A stretch of DNA of 64,000 bases from Stutzerimonas stutzeri (GTDB lineage: Bacteria > Pseudomonadota > Gammaproteobacteria > Pseudomonadales > Pseudomonadaceae), in the NCBI RefSeq assembly GCF_024448935.1, contig NZ_JAMOIE010000003.1, positions 1-64,000 on the forward strand, given 5' to 3'. Position numbers and translations under genes: made by a program. The notes under the pieces are model-generated. The model saw nothing but the letters and a program-made list of their open reading frames with translations. It was not told the DNA's origin and did no database searches. Positions 45,897 through 55,522 of this stretch are shown in pieces (position 1 is the first letter of the stretch; each line of letters begins with the position of its first letter).

Positions 45897-45953
45897 TGGT
45901 GGGCTGAAGCCCACCCTACGGGACAAGGCTTTTGTAGGGTGGGCTTCAGCCCA
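45897..45953. repeat. REP doublet (REPIN-like)
   Basis: GTGGGCTGAAGCCCACCC and its inverse GGGTGGGCTTCAGCCCAC form a long inverted repeat around a short centre. It lies upstream of the nirBD promoter. Confidence 0.8.
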
Positions 45954-46136
45954 CAGTCAAAGCTGAACCACAAGGGTGCGATATTCGCCGCCGGCTCCCT
46001 TTTTTGGGGCGATTCGCCAAACGTTGCGATCAGGGAGCCGAACCTTGCGTCCTGGGACCGGTCAGTACACGACCTTCCGGTCGCGGCATCGTTATTCTTG
46101 CGGCTGGCCTCACCCGCTGACGAATCTGGAGATCAC

Positions 46137-46997
46137 TTGAACAAGGTCGTCGAACAACCTCTTTTGTTGGGCATGATGCGCCTGATGCACTATCCCGAAC
46201 TGGCGCAGCCGCAGGCGCTGCTGGGCTTCCTCGAACGCTGTGTGGAGCGCGGCCTGAGCGGTTTCGATCACGCCGATATCTATGGTGCTGGTGAGTGCGA
46301 GGCGCATTTTGGCGCAGCACTGCGACTGCGCCCGGCGTTGCGCCAGCAGGTCCAGCTGATCGGCAAGGCCGACATCGTGCCCGCCGCGCAGGACGGCTCG
46401 CGCTGGCAGGTCAAGCACTACGACACCCGGGCGGACTACCTCACCCAGGCGGTGGAGGGCTCGTTGAGGCGGTTGGGCGTGGAGCGCCTCGACGGCTTTC
46501 TGCTGCACCGCCCCGATCCCTTGCTGCGGGTCGATGAAGTCGCGCGGGCGCTGGATGATCTGGTCGGCAGCGGCAAGATCGGCTGGCTCGGGGTTTCCAA
46601 TGCGGAGTTGCTGCACTGCCAGACGCTGGCGCGGGAGCTGCCGCTGCGTTGCAACCAGATCGAGCTATCACTGCAGGCGCAGGACGCCGCGTGGGATGGT
46701 CGGTTGCACGCCATGGAGAGCGAAGGACTGCATGTGCTGGCGTGGTCGCCGATGGGCGGTGGACGTTTCGGCCCTGAATTGCAGCGTGCGCTCGATGAAG
46801 TTGGCACGGCGTTGAATGCCACAGCCAATCAGGTCGCCCTGGCCTGGCTGCGCAAGCTGCCCGGCAAGCCGGTCCCGATCCTCGGTAGCCTGCGCTGGGA
46901 GCGAATCGAGGAAGCGCTGCTGGGCGTCGAGCTGCAGCTTGATACCCAGACCTGGTTCTATCTCGCCCAGGCGGCGCGAGGGCAGGAGGTCGCCTGA
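46137..46997 (+). CDS. aldo/keto reductase (YdhF-like)
   Basis: A 286-residue NADPH-dependent oxidoreductase: GFDHADIYGAGECEAHFGAA (catalytic Asp/Tyr region), IGKADIV with Lys, YLTQAVEGSLRRLGVERLDG, FLLHRPDPL, IGWLGVSNA, and C-terminal VPILGSLRWERIEEAL. I choose a TTG start at 46137 with GGAG six bases upstream. The first ATG (46173) would remove the conserved first strand. Natural substrate unknown. Confidence 0.82.
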   Translation: MNKVVEQPLLLGMMRLMHYPELAQPQALLGFLERCVERGLSGFDHADIYGAGECEAHFGAALRLRPALRQQVQLIGKADIVPAAQDGSRWQVKHYDTRADYLTQAVEGSLRRLGVERLDGFLLHRPDPLLRVDEVARALDDLVGSGKIGWLGVSNAELLHCQTLARELPLRCNQIELSLQAQDAAWDGRLHAMESEGLHVLAWSPMGGGRFGPELQRALDEVGTALNATANQVALAWLRKLPGKPVPILGSLRWERIEEALLGVELQLDTQTWFYLAQAARGQEVA

Positions 46998-47267
46998 CAC
47001 GCTTTTCGGCCTAGCCGTACGGTGCTTTTTGCCGAATGGTACCGGCGTAATCGCGAGCACGCTCGCTCCGAAATACATACGGTTTCGCTGATGCAGCTGT
47101 CGGCGCGAGGGGAACGCCGAGTCCCTGCTCGCGAAAATGAGGCGGCGGCTGTCCACGGATAGTTGGGCGCCGCCGACCCCTGTTTCGGCCGTTGAGCGGG
47201 GCGGGCGACGTTCCGCTTCAATCCACCAAACGAGCCGTGCTGACCCGTGCCGAACGGCTAGAGCGGT

Positions 47268-48302
47268 TCAGGCCTCGCCAACCTGAACGACCAACTTGCC
47301 AAAATTCTTGCCTTCGAACAGGCCGATAAAGGCCTCGGGCGTATTTTCCAGACCCTCGACGATCTGCTCGCGATACTTGATCTTGCCCTCGGCGTACCAC
47401 GCGCTCATGTCACGGGCGAATTCGTCGTAGCGGTGCCCGTAGTCGTTGAAGATGATGAAGCCCTGCATGCGCATGCGCTTCTTGAGAATGGTATCGAGCA
47501 GCAATGGCAAACGGTCCGGGCCGTCTGGCAGGTCGGTGCTGTTGTACTGCGCGACGACGCCACAGACCGGCACCCGTGCGCTGGTATTGAGGAGTGGCAG
47601 CACGGCATCGAATACCTTGCCGCCGACGTTCTCGAAATACACATCGATCCCGTCTGGGCAGTTGTCCGCCAATTGCTGCGCAAAATCTTCGGCGCGATGA
47701 TCGATACAGGCGTCGAACCCAAGCGTTTCGACGGCATGCCGGCATTTATCAGCACCACCGGCGACGCCGACAACCCGGCAGCCTTTCAGCTTACCGATCT
47801 GCCCGACAGTCGCGCCAACGGGGCCGGTGGCTGCGGCCACCACCAGCGTTTCGCCGGCCTTGGGCTGGCCGATATCGAGCAAACCCATGTAGGCGGTGAA
47901 ACCGGGCATGCCCAGCACACCGAGGGCATGGGAAGGGTGCTGCATATCCTGGCTAAGCTTGAGCAGGCCGGTTCCATCGGAAACAGCATAATCCTGCCAA
48001 CCGTTGCCACTGAGCACCCAGTCGCCTTCCTTGTAGTCGGCATGACGGGACTCTACGACCCGGCAAACCGTACCGCCCACCATCACATCGCCCACTTCCA
48101 AGGGTGGCGCATAGGACGGCCCGGCACTCATGCGGCCGCGCATGTAGGGGTCCAGCGAGAGATAAACGGTACGCAGCAACAACTGTCCGTCGTTGGGGCT
48201 CGGCACCGGACCGGTTTCCAACCGAAAGTTATCTGCGGTGGGTGCACCGTGCGGGCGCGAGGCGAGATGGATGCTGCGGTTGTGTTGCGATTGTTGTGTC
48301 AT
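47268..48302 (-). CDS. NADP-dependent MDR oxidoreductase (CurA/YncB type)
   Basis: A 344-residue zinc-independent medium-chain reductase of the leukotriene-B4 dehydrogenase / curcumin reductase group: YLSLDPYMRGRMSAGPSYAP, LGVLGMPGFTAYMGLLDIGQ, VAAATGPVGATVGQIGKLKG, DVYFENVGGKVFDAVLPLLN, MQGFIIFNDY. It reduces alkenal or alkenone double bonds. The start has GGGAG upstream. Stands alone. Confidence 0.9.
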   Translation of the reverse strand: MTQQSQHNRSIHLASRPHGAPTADNFRLETGPVPSPNDGQLLLRTVYLSLDPYMRGRMSAGPSYAPPLEVGDVMVGGTVCRVVESRHADYKEGDWVLSGNGWQDYAVSDGTGLLKLSQDMQHPSHALGVLGMPGFTAYMGLLDIGQPKAGETLVVAAATGPVGATVGQIGKLKGCRVVGVAGGADKCRHAVETLGFDACIDHRAEDFAQQLADNCPDGIDVYFENVGGKVFDAVLPLLNTSARVPVCGVVAQYNSTDLPDGPDRLPLLLDTILKKRMRMQGFIIFNDYGHRYDEFARDMSAWYAEGKIKYREQIVEGLENTPEAFIGLFEGKNFGKLVVQVGEA

Positions 48303-48676
48303 TGCGGTCTCCCATGGCTCGATCAGGACAGATCAAGGTGAGAGCACGGAGAGCGCCGAGCGTTCCGTCACATGGCGGCCTCACTGCCCAAAGCACTTGC
48401 ACCGCGACGTTAAACGCCGAGCCGGCCTTCATGGATATTCCAGGTGATAGGAAATCGTGCACCAGCGGCCATTCGGCTTTTTCACCAGGCTCGGCGTCGG
48501 TGCGACCTGGTCCGCCACATTTGGTTGCAATTCACTGAACCCCGTTGATCTTCCTCGGTCTGAGCTGAGCGTCATGGCTCACGCCTATGACGCACCGCAG
48601 CGCATCCTGCCGCCAGGTAAGTCAGGTCGACCGTCGGGTTGGAATTCACCACCTTCTTCAGATGCCGAGCGCGCCA
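48303..48676. other. intergenic region
   Basis: About 370 bases between divergent genes. Promoters for the flanking genes are expected here, but none is clear. I see no gene or repeat. Confidence 0.35.
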
Positions 48677-50740
48677 ATGGATCAGATATACGCTGTCGTA
48701 CTGTCTTATAAACGCAAGGATTTGCTTAAACGTTGTCTGGAAGGGATCAGTGCCCAGAGCCGCCCCTGTGACGCCATCATCGTGGTCGACAATGCCAGCA
48801 ACGATGGGACCGAGGAGGTGTTGCTCGACTCGGAAGTCGCCAATCTCAAGGTGTACGTGCTGTCCCGAAATACCGGCGCCTCGGGTGGTTTCAGTGCCGG
48901 GTTTCGTATGGGCTATCAGCAGGGCGCTGACTTTGTCTGGATGATGGACGACGATGTCATCCCGGAACCGGATGCCCTGGAAAAACTGCTCGAAGCGGAT
49001 CAGCGGCTCGCCGAGAACAACCAGCCACGCTCATTCTTGCTGTCGAGGGCCTTTACCGAGACGGGTTTGCTCACCAACGTGCCGCGAATCGATGAGCGCA
49101 CCAACGCCATCGACTACGAAAACTGGCCCGCGTTGCTGCACCTCGGTATAGTGCCGGTGCGACCGGCCACCTACGTATCGATCCTGGTACCACGAGAAAC
49201 ATTGACCCGGTACGGCGTGCCGTTGGCCCCGATGTTCATGTGGGGAGACGACACCGAGTTCACGTTGCGTATCAGCCAGGACACGCCGGGTTACCTCGTG
49301 GTTGCTAGCAAGGTCCTGCACCTGCGGCGTGTCAGCGGAGTCATCGACATTCTGCGCGAGCCTGACCCCAGTCGGATCGCGCTGCATCGGCACCTGGTAC
49401 GCAACGAACTTTTCGTGGCGCGCCGGTATTTCCGCAAGCGACGGGTGTTAGGCCTGTTCACATCACGGCTGGGCCTGGTTGCTGCGATGCTGATGCGAGG
49501 TCAGTTTGCCAAGGCACGCATCATCCTCACCGGTCTGATGGAGAGCTTCAGCTTCGCACCGGTACCGGAGGCCGCCGACGCGCCAGTTGAGGCGCTGGGT
49601 GTGAGCGTGCGTGAGCTAGTCCCAAAGCGGTCAGGCGAGACAGCTGAGCAGCCCACCCAACAGCAGCCGGATACCGCCCCGGTAACGGTTACCCGCACCG
49701 ATGCGTTGGCCGATACGCCTATCCGTACGGGGCACACCAACAGGCGGGTTCTCGTCTGTGGCGCCGAAGGGCAGGTCGGCTATTGCCTGACCAATCAGGC
49801 TGCCAGCTTCGGGTTGGATGCCATCGGCTTGTCTCGCCAGGCATTGGACATTACCCGCGCGGAGCACATTCGCGAGGCCCTCGAGCTTCATAAGCCTGCC
49901 CTTATCATCAATGCTGCGGCGTACACCAACCTGGATCACGCCGAAGCGGAAGTGGCGCAGGCTCAGGCGGTCAACCGCGACGGCGCTGCCAACCTGGCTG
50001 CAGCCGCCCGACAGTTCGGTATTCCCTTGTTCCACCTGTCGAGCGAATACGTATTTGCCGGTGACGCTGACGAACCCTACCGTGAAACCGACCAGGCGAT
50101 GCCCAACAGCGTGTACGGCTCCACTCGTCTCGCGGGCGAGCAGGTCATCAGCCAGACGCTTGACCGCTACCTCATTCTGCGGACCGGCTGGATCTACGGT
50201 GAGCGCGGAAACAACTTCGTCAAAACGATGCTCAACCTGGGCAACAAGACGGAAGAAATCTCCGTCGTCAGCGATCAGATCGGTTGTCCGACCCGAGCCC
50301 GCAGCGTTGCACGCGTACTGATCGAACTGGCCCTGCGCTATTGCCGTGACGGCGATCTGCAGTGGGGGCTGTATCACTACAGCGGCGCGTCACCATGCAG
50401 CTGGGCCGAGTTTGCCACCCAGGTGTTTGAGGAAGCCGAATCGGCAGGGTTGATCGATACAGCCCCCCGTGTGCTGCCGGTGCCTAGCTCGAGCCTGCCT
50501 CGGGCTGCGTTGCGGCCAGCCTGGTCCGTGCTCGATTGTTCGCTCATCGAGGAGACATTCGGTATCCGTCCCAAGCATTGGCGAGATGAATTGCGGCATG
50601 TGATTCGGCGAATCAGCGACATGCCGGTCGTGCCGTTCGGGCCTTCGCCCAGCCGCGTCCCGTTCAAGGCGTATCCGTTTTGTGTCCAAGAGCCGCCCGC
50701 GCAGCTGTCGGCGTCCGGCCGGTCCGCTACAGGCGAATAA
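48677..50740 (+). CDS. glycosyltransferase family 2 fused to dTDP-4-dehydrorhamnose reductase (RmlD)
   Basis: A 687-residue two-domain protein. Residues about 1-285 form a GT2 glycosyltransferase (AVVLSYKRKDLLKRCLEGIS, IIVVDNASNDGTEEVL, NTGASGGFSAGFRMGY, VWMMDDDVIPEPDA). After a polar, proline/threonine-rich linker (about 300-350), residues about 355-660 form an RmlD-type reductase (VLVCGAEGQVGYCL, IINAAAYTNLDHAEAE, LSSEYVFAGD, NSVYGSTRLAGEQ with YxxxK-like Y...R/LAGE, GWIYGERGNNFVKTML). It could make a dTDP-6-deoxyhexose and transfer it. The start at 48677 (MDQIYAVVLSY) is uncertain by one or two codons groups. Confidence 0.85.
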   Translation: MDQIYAVVLSYKRKDLLKRCLEGISAQSRPCDAIIVVDNASNDGTEEVLLDSEVANLKVYVLSRNTGASGGFSAGFRMGYQQGADFVWMMDDDVIPEPDALEKLLEADQRLAENNQPRSFLLSRAFTETGLLTNVPRIDERTNAIDYENWPALLHLGIVPVRPATYVSILVPRETLTRYGVPLAPMFMWGDDTEFTLRISQDTPGYLVVASKVLHLRRVSGVIDILREPDPSRIALHRHLVRNELFVARRYFRKRRVLGLFTSRLGLVAAMLMRGQFAKARIILTGLMESFSFAPVPEAADAPVEALGVSVRELVPKRSGETAEQPTQQQPDTAPVTVTRTDALADTPIRTGHTNRRVLVCGAEGQVGYCLTNQAASFGLDAIGLSRQALDITRAEHIREALELHKPALIINAAAYTNLDHAEAEVAQAQAVNRDGAANLAAAARQFGIPLFHLSSEYVFAGDADEPYRETDQAMPNSVYGSTRLAGEQVISQTLDRYLILRTGWIYGERGNNFVKTMLNLGNKTEEISVVSDQIGCPTRARSVARVLIELALRYCRDGDLQWGLYHYSGASPCSWAEFATQVFEEAESAGLIDTAPRVLPVPSSSLPRAALRPAWSVLDCSLIEETFGIRPKHWRDELRHVIRRISDMPVVPFGPSPSRVPFKAYPFCVQEPPAQLSASGRSATGE

Positions 50741-50815
50741 ACCACTCGGCCAAATCAAAAACTTTTTCTGAATATTACGGTCCGAGGCTCAGGACCTTCC
50801 CGCAGGGATTTCACC

Positions 50816-52024
50816 ATGACAGATGCAACGATCAAGAGAGTAGGTGTTTCGGGTACAGGGATGATCTCGCACTGTTTCGTTCGTCTGATCATGCAGCACT
50901 ATCAGGATCTGAGAATCAGCCGGGTCTTGACCCGTAGAAGCATCGCAACGCTGAGCAGCTTCCCGCTGGCCGACACGCTGACCAATTCCATTGACGATCT
51001 CATTGCCAACTCGGATGTGATCGTCGAGTGCACAGGTGATGTCTTTTTCGGTACCGAAGTGATCGAGCGCGCCTTCGAAGCCGGGGTGCCGGTGGTCACC
51101 ATCAATGCCGAACTTCAGGTCACCACTGGATCCTACCTTTCCGGCAAGGGGTTCCTGACCGAAGCCGAAGGGGATCAGCCCGGATCGCTCGCCGCACTGC
51201 GCGAAGAAGCCGTGCAGATGGGCTTTCGGCCGCTGGTCTACGGCAACATGAAGGGCTATCTGAACCACAACCCCAGCAGAGAAGACATGGCTTACTGGTC
51301 CAAGCGCCAGGGCATCAGCATCGAGCAGACCACATCCTTCACCGATGGCACCAAGGTGCAGATCGAGCAGGTCGTGGTAGGCAACGGGTTTGGCGCGACT
51401 ATCACCAGGCGCGGTCTGGAAGGACTGGCGTCGACCGATCTCAACGTCAGCGGCAACGTTCTCGGGCTGATCGCAGACGGCGTCGGACAGCCAATCGTCG
51501 ACTACGTGTTGCCCAACGGTTATTCGGCAGGCGGCGTGTTTCTGGTGTGCCGACACGATGAAATGCAGGCGCGGGCAATCGAATACTTCAAGCTCGGGCC
51601 TGGTCCATATTACGTGCTGACACGACCCTTTCACCTCTGCTCGCTCGAAGTCGGCAAGACCGTACGGCGGGTACTTGCCGGTGGCGGCGTGCTGCTGAAC
51701 AATTCTGTTTCGCCCACCTTGGGTGTCGCAGCGATCGCCAAACGTGAAATGCAGGCTGGAGAGATGATCGGCCGTGGCATAGGTGGGTTCGACGTTCGCG
51801 GTGAAGCGGTCAAACTTGCCGACCAGCTCGATCACGTACCCATCGGGCTGCTGCGCAACACGATTCTCAAGAGGGCTGTCGAGCCAGGGCAGCTGATCAC
51901 GTTCGACGACATCGAGGTTCAGCCCAGCCGCGTGCTGGATATCGTCTTTCAGCAACAACAAAAAATGCTGCAGCGGATCGAAACAGACGCGCAGCCGACG
52001 CTGTTGCGCCAGGCTCTGCAATGA
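50816..52024 (+). CDS. NAD(P)-binding oxidoreductase with C-terminal SAF domain
   Basis: A 402-residue cytoplasmic protein resembling homoserine-dehydrogenase-like oxidoreductases: Rossmann start RVGVSGTGMISHCFVRLIMQ, NSDVIVECTGDVFFGTEVIE, GNMKGYLNHNPSREDMAYWS, and a C-terminal SAF domain (about residues 325-395; VPIGLLRNTILKRAVEPGQL, ITFDDIEVQPSR). Relatives occur in sugar-acid and surface-glycan pathways; the neighbouring GT2-RmlD gene (75 bases upstream) suggests the latter. Substrate not known. AGGGA precedes the ATG. Confidence 0.75.
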   Translation: MTDATIKRVGVSGTGMISHCFVRLIMQHYQDLRISRVLTRRSIATLSSFPLADTLTNSIDDLIANSDVIVECTGDVFFGTEVIERAFEAGVPVVTINAELQVTTGSYLSGKGFLTEAEGDQPGSLAALREEAVQMGFRPLVYGNMKGYLNHNPSREDMAYWSKRQGISIEQTTSFTDGTKVQIEQVVVGNGFGATITRRGLEGLASTDLNVSGNVLGLIADGVGQPIVDYVLPNGYSAGGVFLVCRHDEMQARAIEYFKLGPGPYYVLTRPFHLCSLEVGKTVRRVLAGGGVLLNNSVSPTLGVAAIAKREMQAGEMIGRGIGGFDVRGEAVKLADQLDHVPIGLLRNTILKRAVEPGQLITFDDIEVQPSRVLDIVFQQQQKMLQRIETDAQPTLLRQALQ

Positions 52025-52215
52025 AAGCCCAGGACGAGGTGGAGGTCTGGGCCGACGGATACGGTTTCGTGGAATTTCAGCGGACCGGGATCGGCCTCGT
52101 CCCATATCACCAGGAATCTCATACTGTGCAAGAGACGCTGCCAATCGCAGCGCCCATGCTTTCGACCGAAGAAGGTTCAGCGGGTGACGGCACTGCCTTC
52201 ACCCTGCTGGCATGA
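52021..52215 (+). CDS. possible short coupled open frame (64 aa)
   Basis: Starts in an ATGA overlap with the SAF-oxidoreductase stop, so it could be translated by coupling. The sequence (MKAQDEVEVWADGYGFVEFQ) has no recognised family and the end looks like random sequence. It may be the truncated start of a lost third gene. Confidence 0.25.
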   Translation: MKAQDEVEVWADGYGFVEFQRTGIGLVPYHQESHTVQETLPIAAPMLSTEEGSAGDGTAFTLLA

Positions 52216-52228
52216 TCGACTTGCCGGT

Positions 52229-52540
52229 TCACGCGAGCTGAGACTGGTCCCCGGTCATGCTGCCTTCAGCGGCCATATCAAGAGTGTTCCAGAGGCTGCA
52301 AGCAAGGCGCACCACGGCGCCACCGAAGCCGCTGGCTTCTGTTTGAGCATCCAACTCGTTGTCAAAAACCGCCAGCACGCTACCGTAGGAATAAACGACG
52401 CCCCAGCGATCCGGATTTCCGTTATCTGCCTTGATGATATCCACGAACGCCTCCCGAAATGTCACGGGGTGTGACAAAAATACGGCGCATAGATACCACG
52501 TCGTCATAAAGTCGACAATTGCCGTTCGGCGGGACTCCAT
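52229..52540 (-). CDS. hypothetical protein (103 aa)
   Basis: A plausible small protein with a folded-looking core (DRWGVVYSYGSVLAVFDNEL, GFGGAVVRLACSLW). A GAGAGTGA stretch lies just before the ATG at 52540; an internal ATG at 52507 is an alternative. No family recognised. Confidence 0.4.
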   Translation of the reverse strand: MESRRTAIVDFMTTWYLCAVFLSHPVTFREAFVDIIKADNGNPDRWGVVYSYGSVLAVFDNELDAQTEASGFGGAVVRLACSLWNTLDMAAEGSMTGDQSQLA

Positions 52541-52653
52541 TCACTCTCGCCTAAAGGGCCGGCCGTGCTGTTTTCTATGCGTTACAGCCCCATCGCCCAG
52601 GTGCATCGGAACAGCACAACTGATCGGGGGCGTTCGGCCGTCGCGGCATTCCC

Positions 52654-53019
52654 CTAGGTACCACGGCGCTCCCCCGGGTGCGTTTCATGTCCCATTGGCG
52701 TGGCGTCAGGCAGGTTCACGTCTGGCTCGGCGAAGTCGGGGCTGTGTACTTCAGAGTCCAATGGCATGTGACTGTAGCGCTGTTTGTCGGCGCGCACGTG
52801 GCGTGGCTGCGGCTCGGTAGCGGTCAGGATGCGCTTGGCCTCGCACCGCCCGCTGATGCCTCGAGCTAGCGCCATGCCACCCATGGCCAACTGCAACAGG
52901 CCGCTCAGCCCGCCGCGACGCAAACCTCTGCCCAGCAAAACCAGCCCGCCGGCAACGGAGGCGCTGCGTTCCCAGCCATGCACGTTTTGCGGGGCGCTCT
53001 TGTCGAAAAGTCGGTTCAT
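52654..53019 (-). CDS. DUF2892 (YgaP-type) membrane protein
   Basis: A 121-residue protein. The N-terminal half matches the DUF2892 pattern (NVHGWERSASVAGGLVLLGR, GGLSGLLQLAMGGMALARGI, SGRCEAKRIL) with two short hydrophobic helices; the C-terminal half is hydrophilic and variable. The ATG at 53019 is preceded by AAAGGAACGACC. Function unknown. Confidence 0.75.
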   Translation of the reverse strand: MNRLFDKSAPQNVHGWERSASVAGGLVLLGRGLRRGGLSGLLQLAMGGMALARGISGRCEAKRILTATEPQPRHVRADKQRYSHMPLDSEVHSPDFAEPDVNLPDATPMGHETHPGERRGT

Positions 53020-53301
53020 GGTCGTTCCTTTTGTTCAGCCGTTGAATAAGCCCGCTCAAGGGCGTAGCGGGCAGGACAGGTGATGCTCGTTGAACAAACG
53101 CAGGGGTCTGGCCACAGCAGATGCTGTTTGGCTCGTTTTGTTCAGCCCTATATTCGGCAGCGTCGCAGCGGTATTCGTTCGAGGCGGGAGATAAGCGGCA
53201 CACGACATGCTTGACAGGTGGACATGCGTCCCGCAGATTGCGCTAAACGTAACTGGATTACGCAAAAGAATAACAGAGCGCCGCGCAGACGCGGCGCGCC
53301 T

Positions 53302-53556
53302 TCAGTGCAGCCAGGCAGCGAATATGGCTTCATCCGCTTTTTTCCAGTCCATCGCGTCCGCTCGACTTCGGAACGTCCAGGTGGCCGCCAGGTCGTTGAG
53401 CTTGACCGGTCCGGTGAAACCGTTGCGCACTGGCGCGGCCAGTCTGTGCCGCAGGCTGAAGCGCAGCCTGGAAGGCAGGTCAATGGCCGGGCCTGAACGT
53501 GCCGATGAGTTGCTGAAATGAAGATCCTGGGCTTTCGATTGACCCTGGGCGACCAT
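53302..53556 (-). CDS. possible small protein divergent from hpd
   Basis: An 84-residue open frame ending [26 protein letters not shown], whose C-terminal part looks protein-like. The chosen start has no ribosome site, and nothing identifies a family. It may be non-coding. Confidence 0.3.
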   Translation of the reverse strand: MVAQGQSKAQDLHFSNSSARSGPAIDLPSRLRFSLRHRLAAPVRNGFTGPVKLNDLAATWTFRSRADAMDWKKADEAIFAAWLH

Positions 53557-53651
53557 CTGGGCCGCAGCGTCCGTGGGATTTCCTGTGCGCCGCCGAGTTG
53601 ACCTGCATAACGTCAATTTCGCTAACGTACCGTTATTCCAAGGAGCCAATC

Positions 53652-54731
53652 ATGGCCGACCTGTTTGAAAATCCCATGGGCCTTATGGGCTTCGAGTTCA
53701 TCGAATTTGCCTCGCCCACCGCGAACGTCATCGAGCCGGTACTGGAAAGCATGGGCTTTACCCATGTCGCCAACCACCGATCCAAAGATGTGGCGCTGTA
53801 CCGCCAGGGTGAGATCAACGCCATCGTCAATCGCGAGGCGAAAGGCCTGCCAGCTTATTTCGCGGCTGAGCATGGGCCTTCAGTCTGTGGCATGGCGTTC
53901 CGTGTAAAGGACGCGCAGAGGGCCTATACCCGCGCGCTGGAGCTGGGTGCTCAGGCTGTCGAGCTGCCTACCGGTCCGATGGAGCTGCGCCTGCCGGCAA
54001 TCAAGGGTATCGGCGGAGCGCCGTTGTATCTGATCGACCGTTTCGGTGAGGGCAACTCGATTTATGACATCGATTTCGTCTTCCTGGAGGGCGTCGAGCG
54101 CCATCCGGTCGGCGCTGGCCTGAAGCTCATCGACCATCTGACCCACAACGTGTACCGCGGCCGCATGGCTTATTGGGCGGACTTCTACGAGAAGCTGTTC
54201 AACTTCCGTGAGATCCGTTACTTCGACATCAAGGGTGAGTACACCGGCCTGACCTCCAAGGCCATGACCGCGCCGGACGGCATGATCCGCATCCCGCTCA
54301 ACGAAGAGTCGTCGAAGGGCGCCGGACAGATCGAGGAATTCCTCATGCAGTTCAACGGCGAGGGTATCCAGCACGTCGCCTTCCTCACCGACAACCTGAT
54401 CGAGACCTGGGACAAGCTGAAGGCCAGCGGCACCGTCTTCATGACCGCGCCGCCGGAAACCTACTACGAAATGCTCGAGGGGCGACTGCCCAACCATGGC
54501 GAGCCGGTAGAAGAACTGAAATCCCGGGGCATTCTGCTGGACGGTGCGGTTGAAGATGGCGAGCAGCGCCTGCTGTTGCAGATCTTCTCCGGCACGCTGC
54601 TGGGCCCGGTGTTCTTTGAGTTCATCCAGCGCAAGGGTGACAGTGGCTTCGGCGAAGGCAACTTCAAAGCGCTGTTCGAATCCATCGAGCGCGATCAGAT
54701 TCAGCGTGGCGTGTTAAGCACCGCTGAGTAA
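53652..54731 (+). CDS. hpd: 4-hydroxyphenylpyruvate dioxygenase
   Basis: A 359-residue non-heme iron dioxygenase converting 4-hydroxyphenylpyruvate to homogentisate in tyrosine catabolism. The iron ligands are visible: His in [20 protein letters not shown], His in [16 protein letters not shown], Glu in [20 protein letters not shown]. The length matches Pseudomonas enzymes. Strong ribosome site (AAGGAG) before the ATG. Other tyrosine-pathway genes (hmgA, fahA) are not adjacent. Confidence 0.95.
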   Translation: MADLFENPMGLMGFEFIEFASPTANVIEPVLESMGFTHVANHRSKDVALYRQGEINAIVNREAKGLPAYFAAEHGPSVCGMAFRVKDAQRAYTRALELGAQAVELPTGPMELRLPAIKGIGGAPLYLIDRFGEGNSIYDIDFVFLEGVERHPVGAGLKLIDHLTHNVYRGRMAYWADFYEKLFNFREIRYFDIKGEYTGLTSKAMTAPDGMIRIPLNEESSKGAGQIEEFLMQFNGEGIQHVAFLTDNLIETWDKLKASGTVFMTAPPETYYEMLEGRLPNHGEPVEELKSRGILLDGAVEDGEQRLLLQIFSGTLLGPVFFEFIQRKGDSGFGEGNFKALFESIERDQIQRGVLSTAE

Positions 54732-55072
54732 CGCCACCGAGACGGCAAGCGACTGCGGTTGCCGTTCCAATCGATCCAGTTGTTTCACCGCGCTTTCAAG
54801 CGCACCAGTGCGGCGGCACAAGGCCGCTGCCGGTGCGGCTTCGCCATGTGGGCTCGATTAGCGAAACGATCAGGCCAGATGAGCCTGTCCGCGGTCCGGC
54901 CGAAGCGAGCGAAGACGCCAAGGCCGCCACCTGATCGCCGAACGGGGCTGTGATGAATAGCCGTCGCGGTCAATGCCTGCGTCTACAAGAACAGGGCGCA
55001 AGTGACAACGCAGCTTGCGGCGCGACCAATTGTCTTATTGATTGCTTCTGTGTTGCCGCTTAGGCTTGGCCC
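54732..55072. other. intergenic region between hpd and cus operon
   Basis: About 340 bases. A hairpin ACGGCAA / TTGCCGT at 54742-54765 just after hpd may terminate it weakly. No metal-regulator operator could be identified upstream of the cus operon. Confidence 0.4.
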
Positions 55073-55429
55073 ATGACCGTCAACATGCGTTCCTTCCTTA
55101 TCCTGCTGCTGGTACTTACGCTCCCGATCAATGGGATGGCGCAACTGCTCATGCCGGCAACGTCGTCGGTGCATCACCCGATGGCTGATATGGAAGGCAT
55201 GAGCGGCATCAACGGCATGGACGACGCTGATCAAGATTGTCGTGAAGGACAGGATCAAGGCCCAACGACCGTCTGCAAGAGCGGGCAGGAGTGCAAAACC
55301 TCCAGCCTCGTTCAGATTGCGGCGGCGAAGGCGGACGTGATTCCTGCAGCCAATCCCGTGACTACGCTCTATAACGACCAGATCCCTTCCCGTCTTCTGG
55401 ATGCCGTCTGGCGCCCACCCCGCGTCTGA
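55073..55429 (+). CDS. small exported Met/His-rich protein leading the cus operon
   Basis: A 118-residue protein with a signal peptide (MRSFLILLLVLTLPINGMAQ) and a mature part carrying metal-type residues (HHPMADMEGMSGINGM) and two cysteines. Its place just before a Cu/Ag efflux operon suggests a periplasmic copper or silver role, comparable to CopL-like leader proteins, but I cannot assign a family. An internal ATG at 55085 is an alternative start. Confidence 0.65.
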   Translation: MTVNMRSFLILLLVLTLPINGMAQLLMPATSSVHHPMADMEGMSGINGMDDADQDCREGQDQGPTTVCKSGQECKTSSLVQIAAAKADVIPAANPVTTLYNDQIPSRLLDAVWRPPRV

Positions 55430-55522
55430 TTCCGATCGAATTCTAGAACCGCCCGAATGTGAGCATTCGGGTCGGTTACCGCGCGCCCTTTGGCCCGCAT
55501 GGAAGATCAGGAATCCTTTTAA

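Noticed and set aside
45887-45902. Possible NtrC site upstream of the nirBD promoter
   Set aside because: The GCAC and GGTG half-sites are six instead of eight bases apart and imperfect.
54759-54953. Small open frame between hpd and the cus operon
   Set aside because: Arg/Pro/Ala-rich translation without family likeness or ribosome site; overlaps an equal frame on the other strand.
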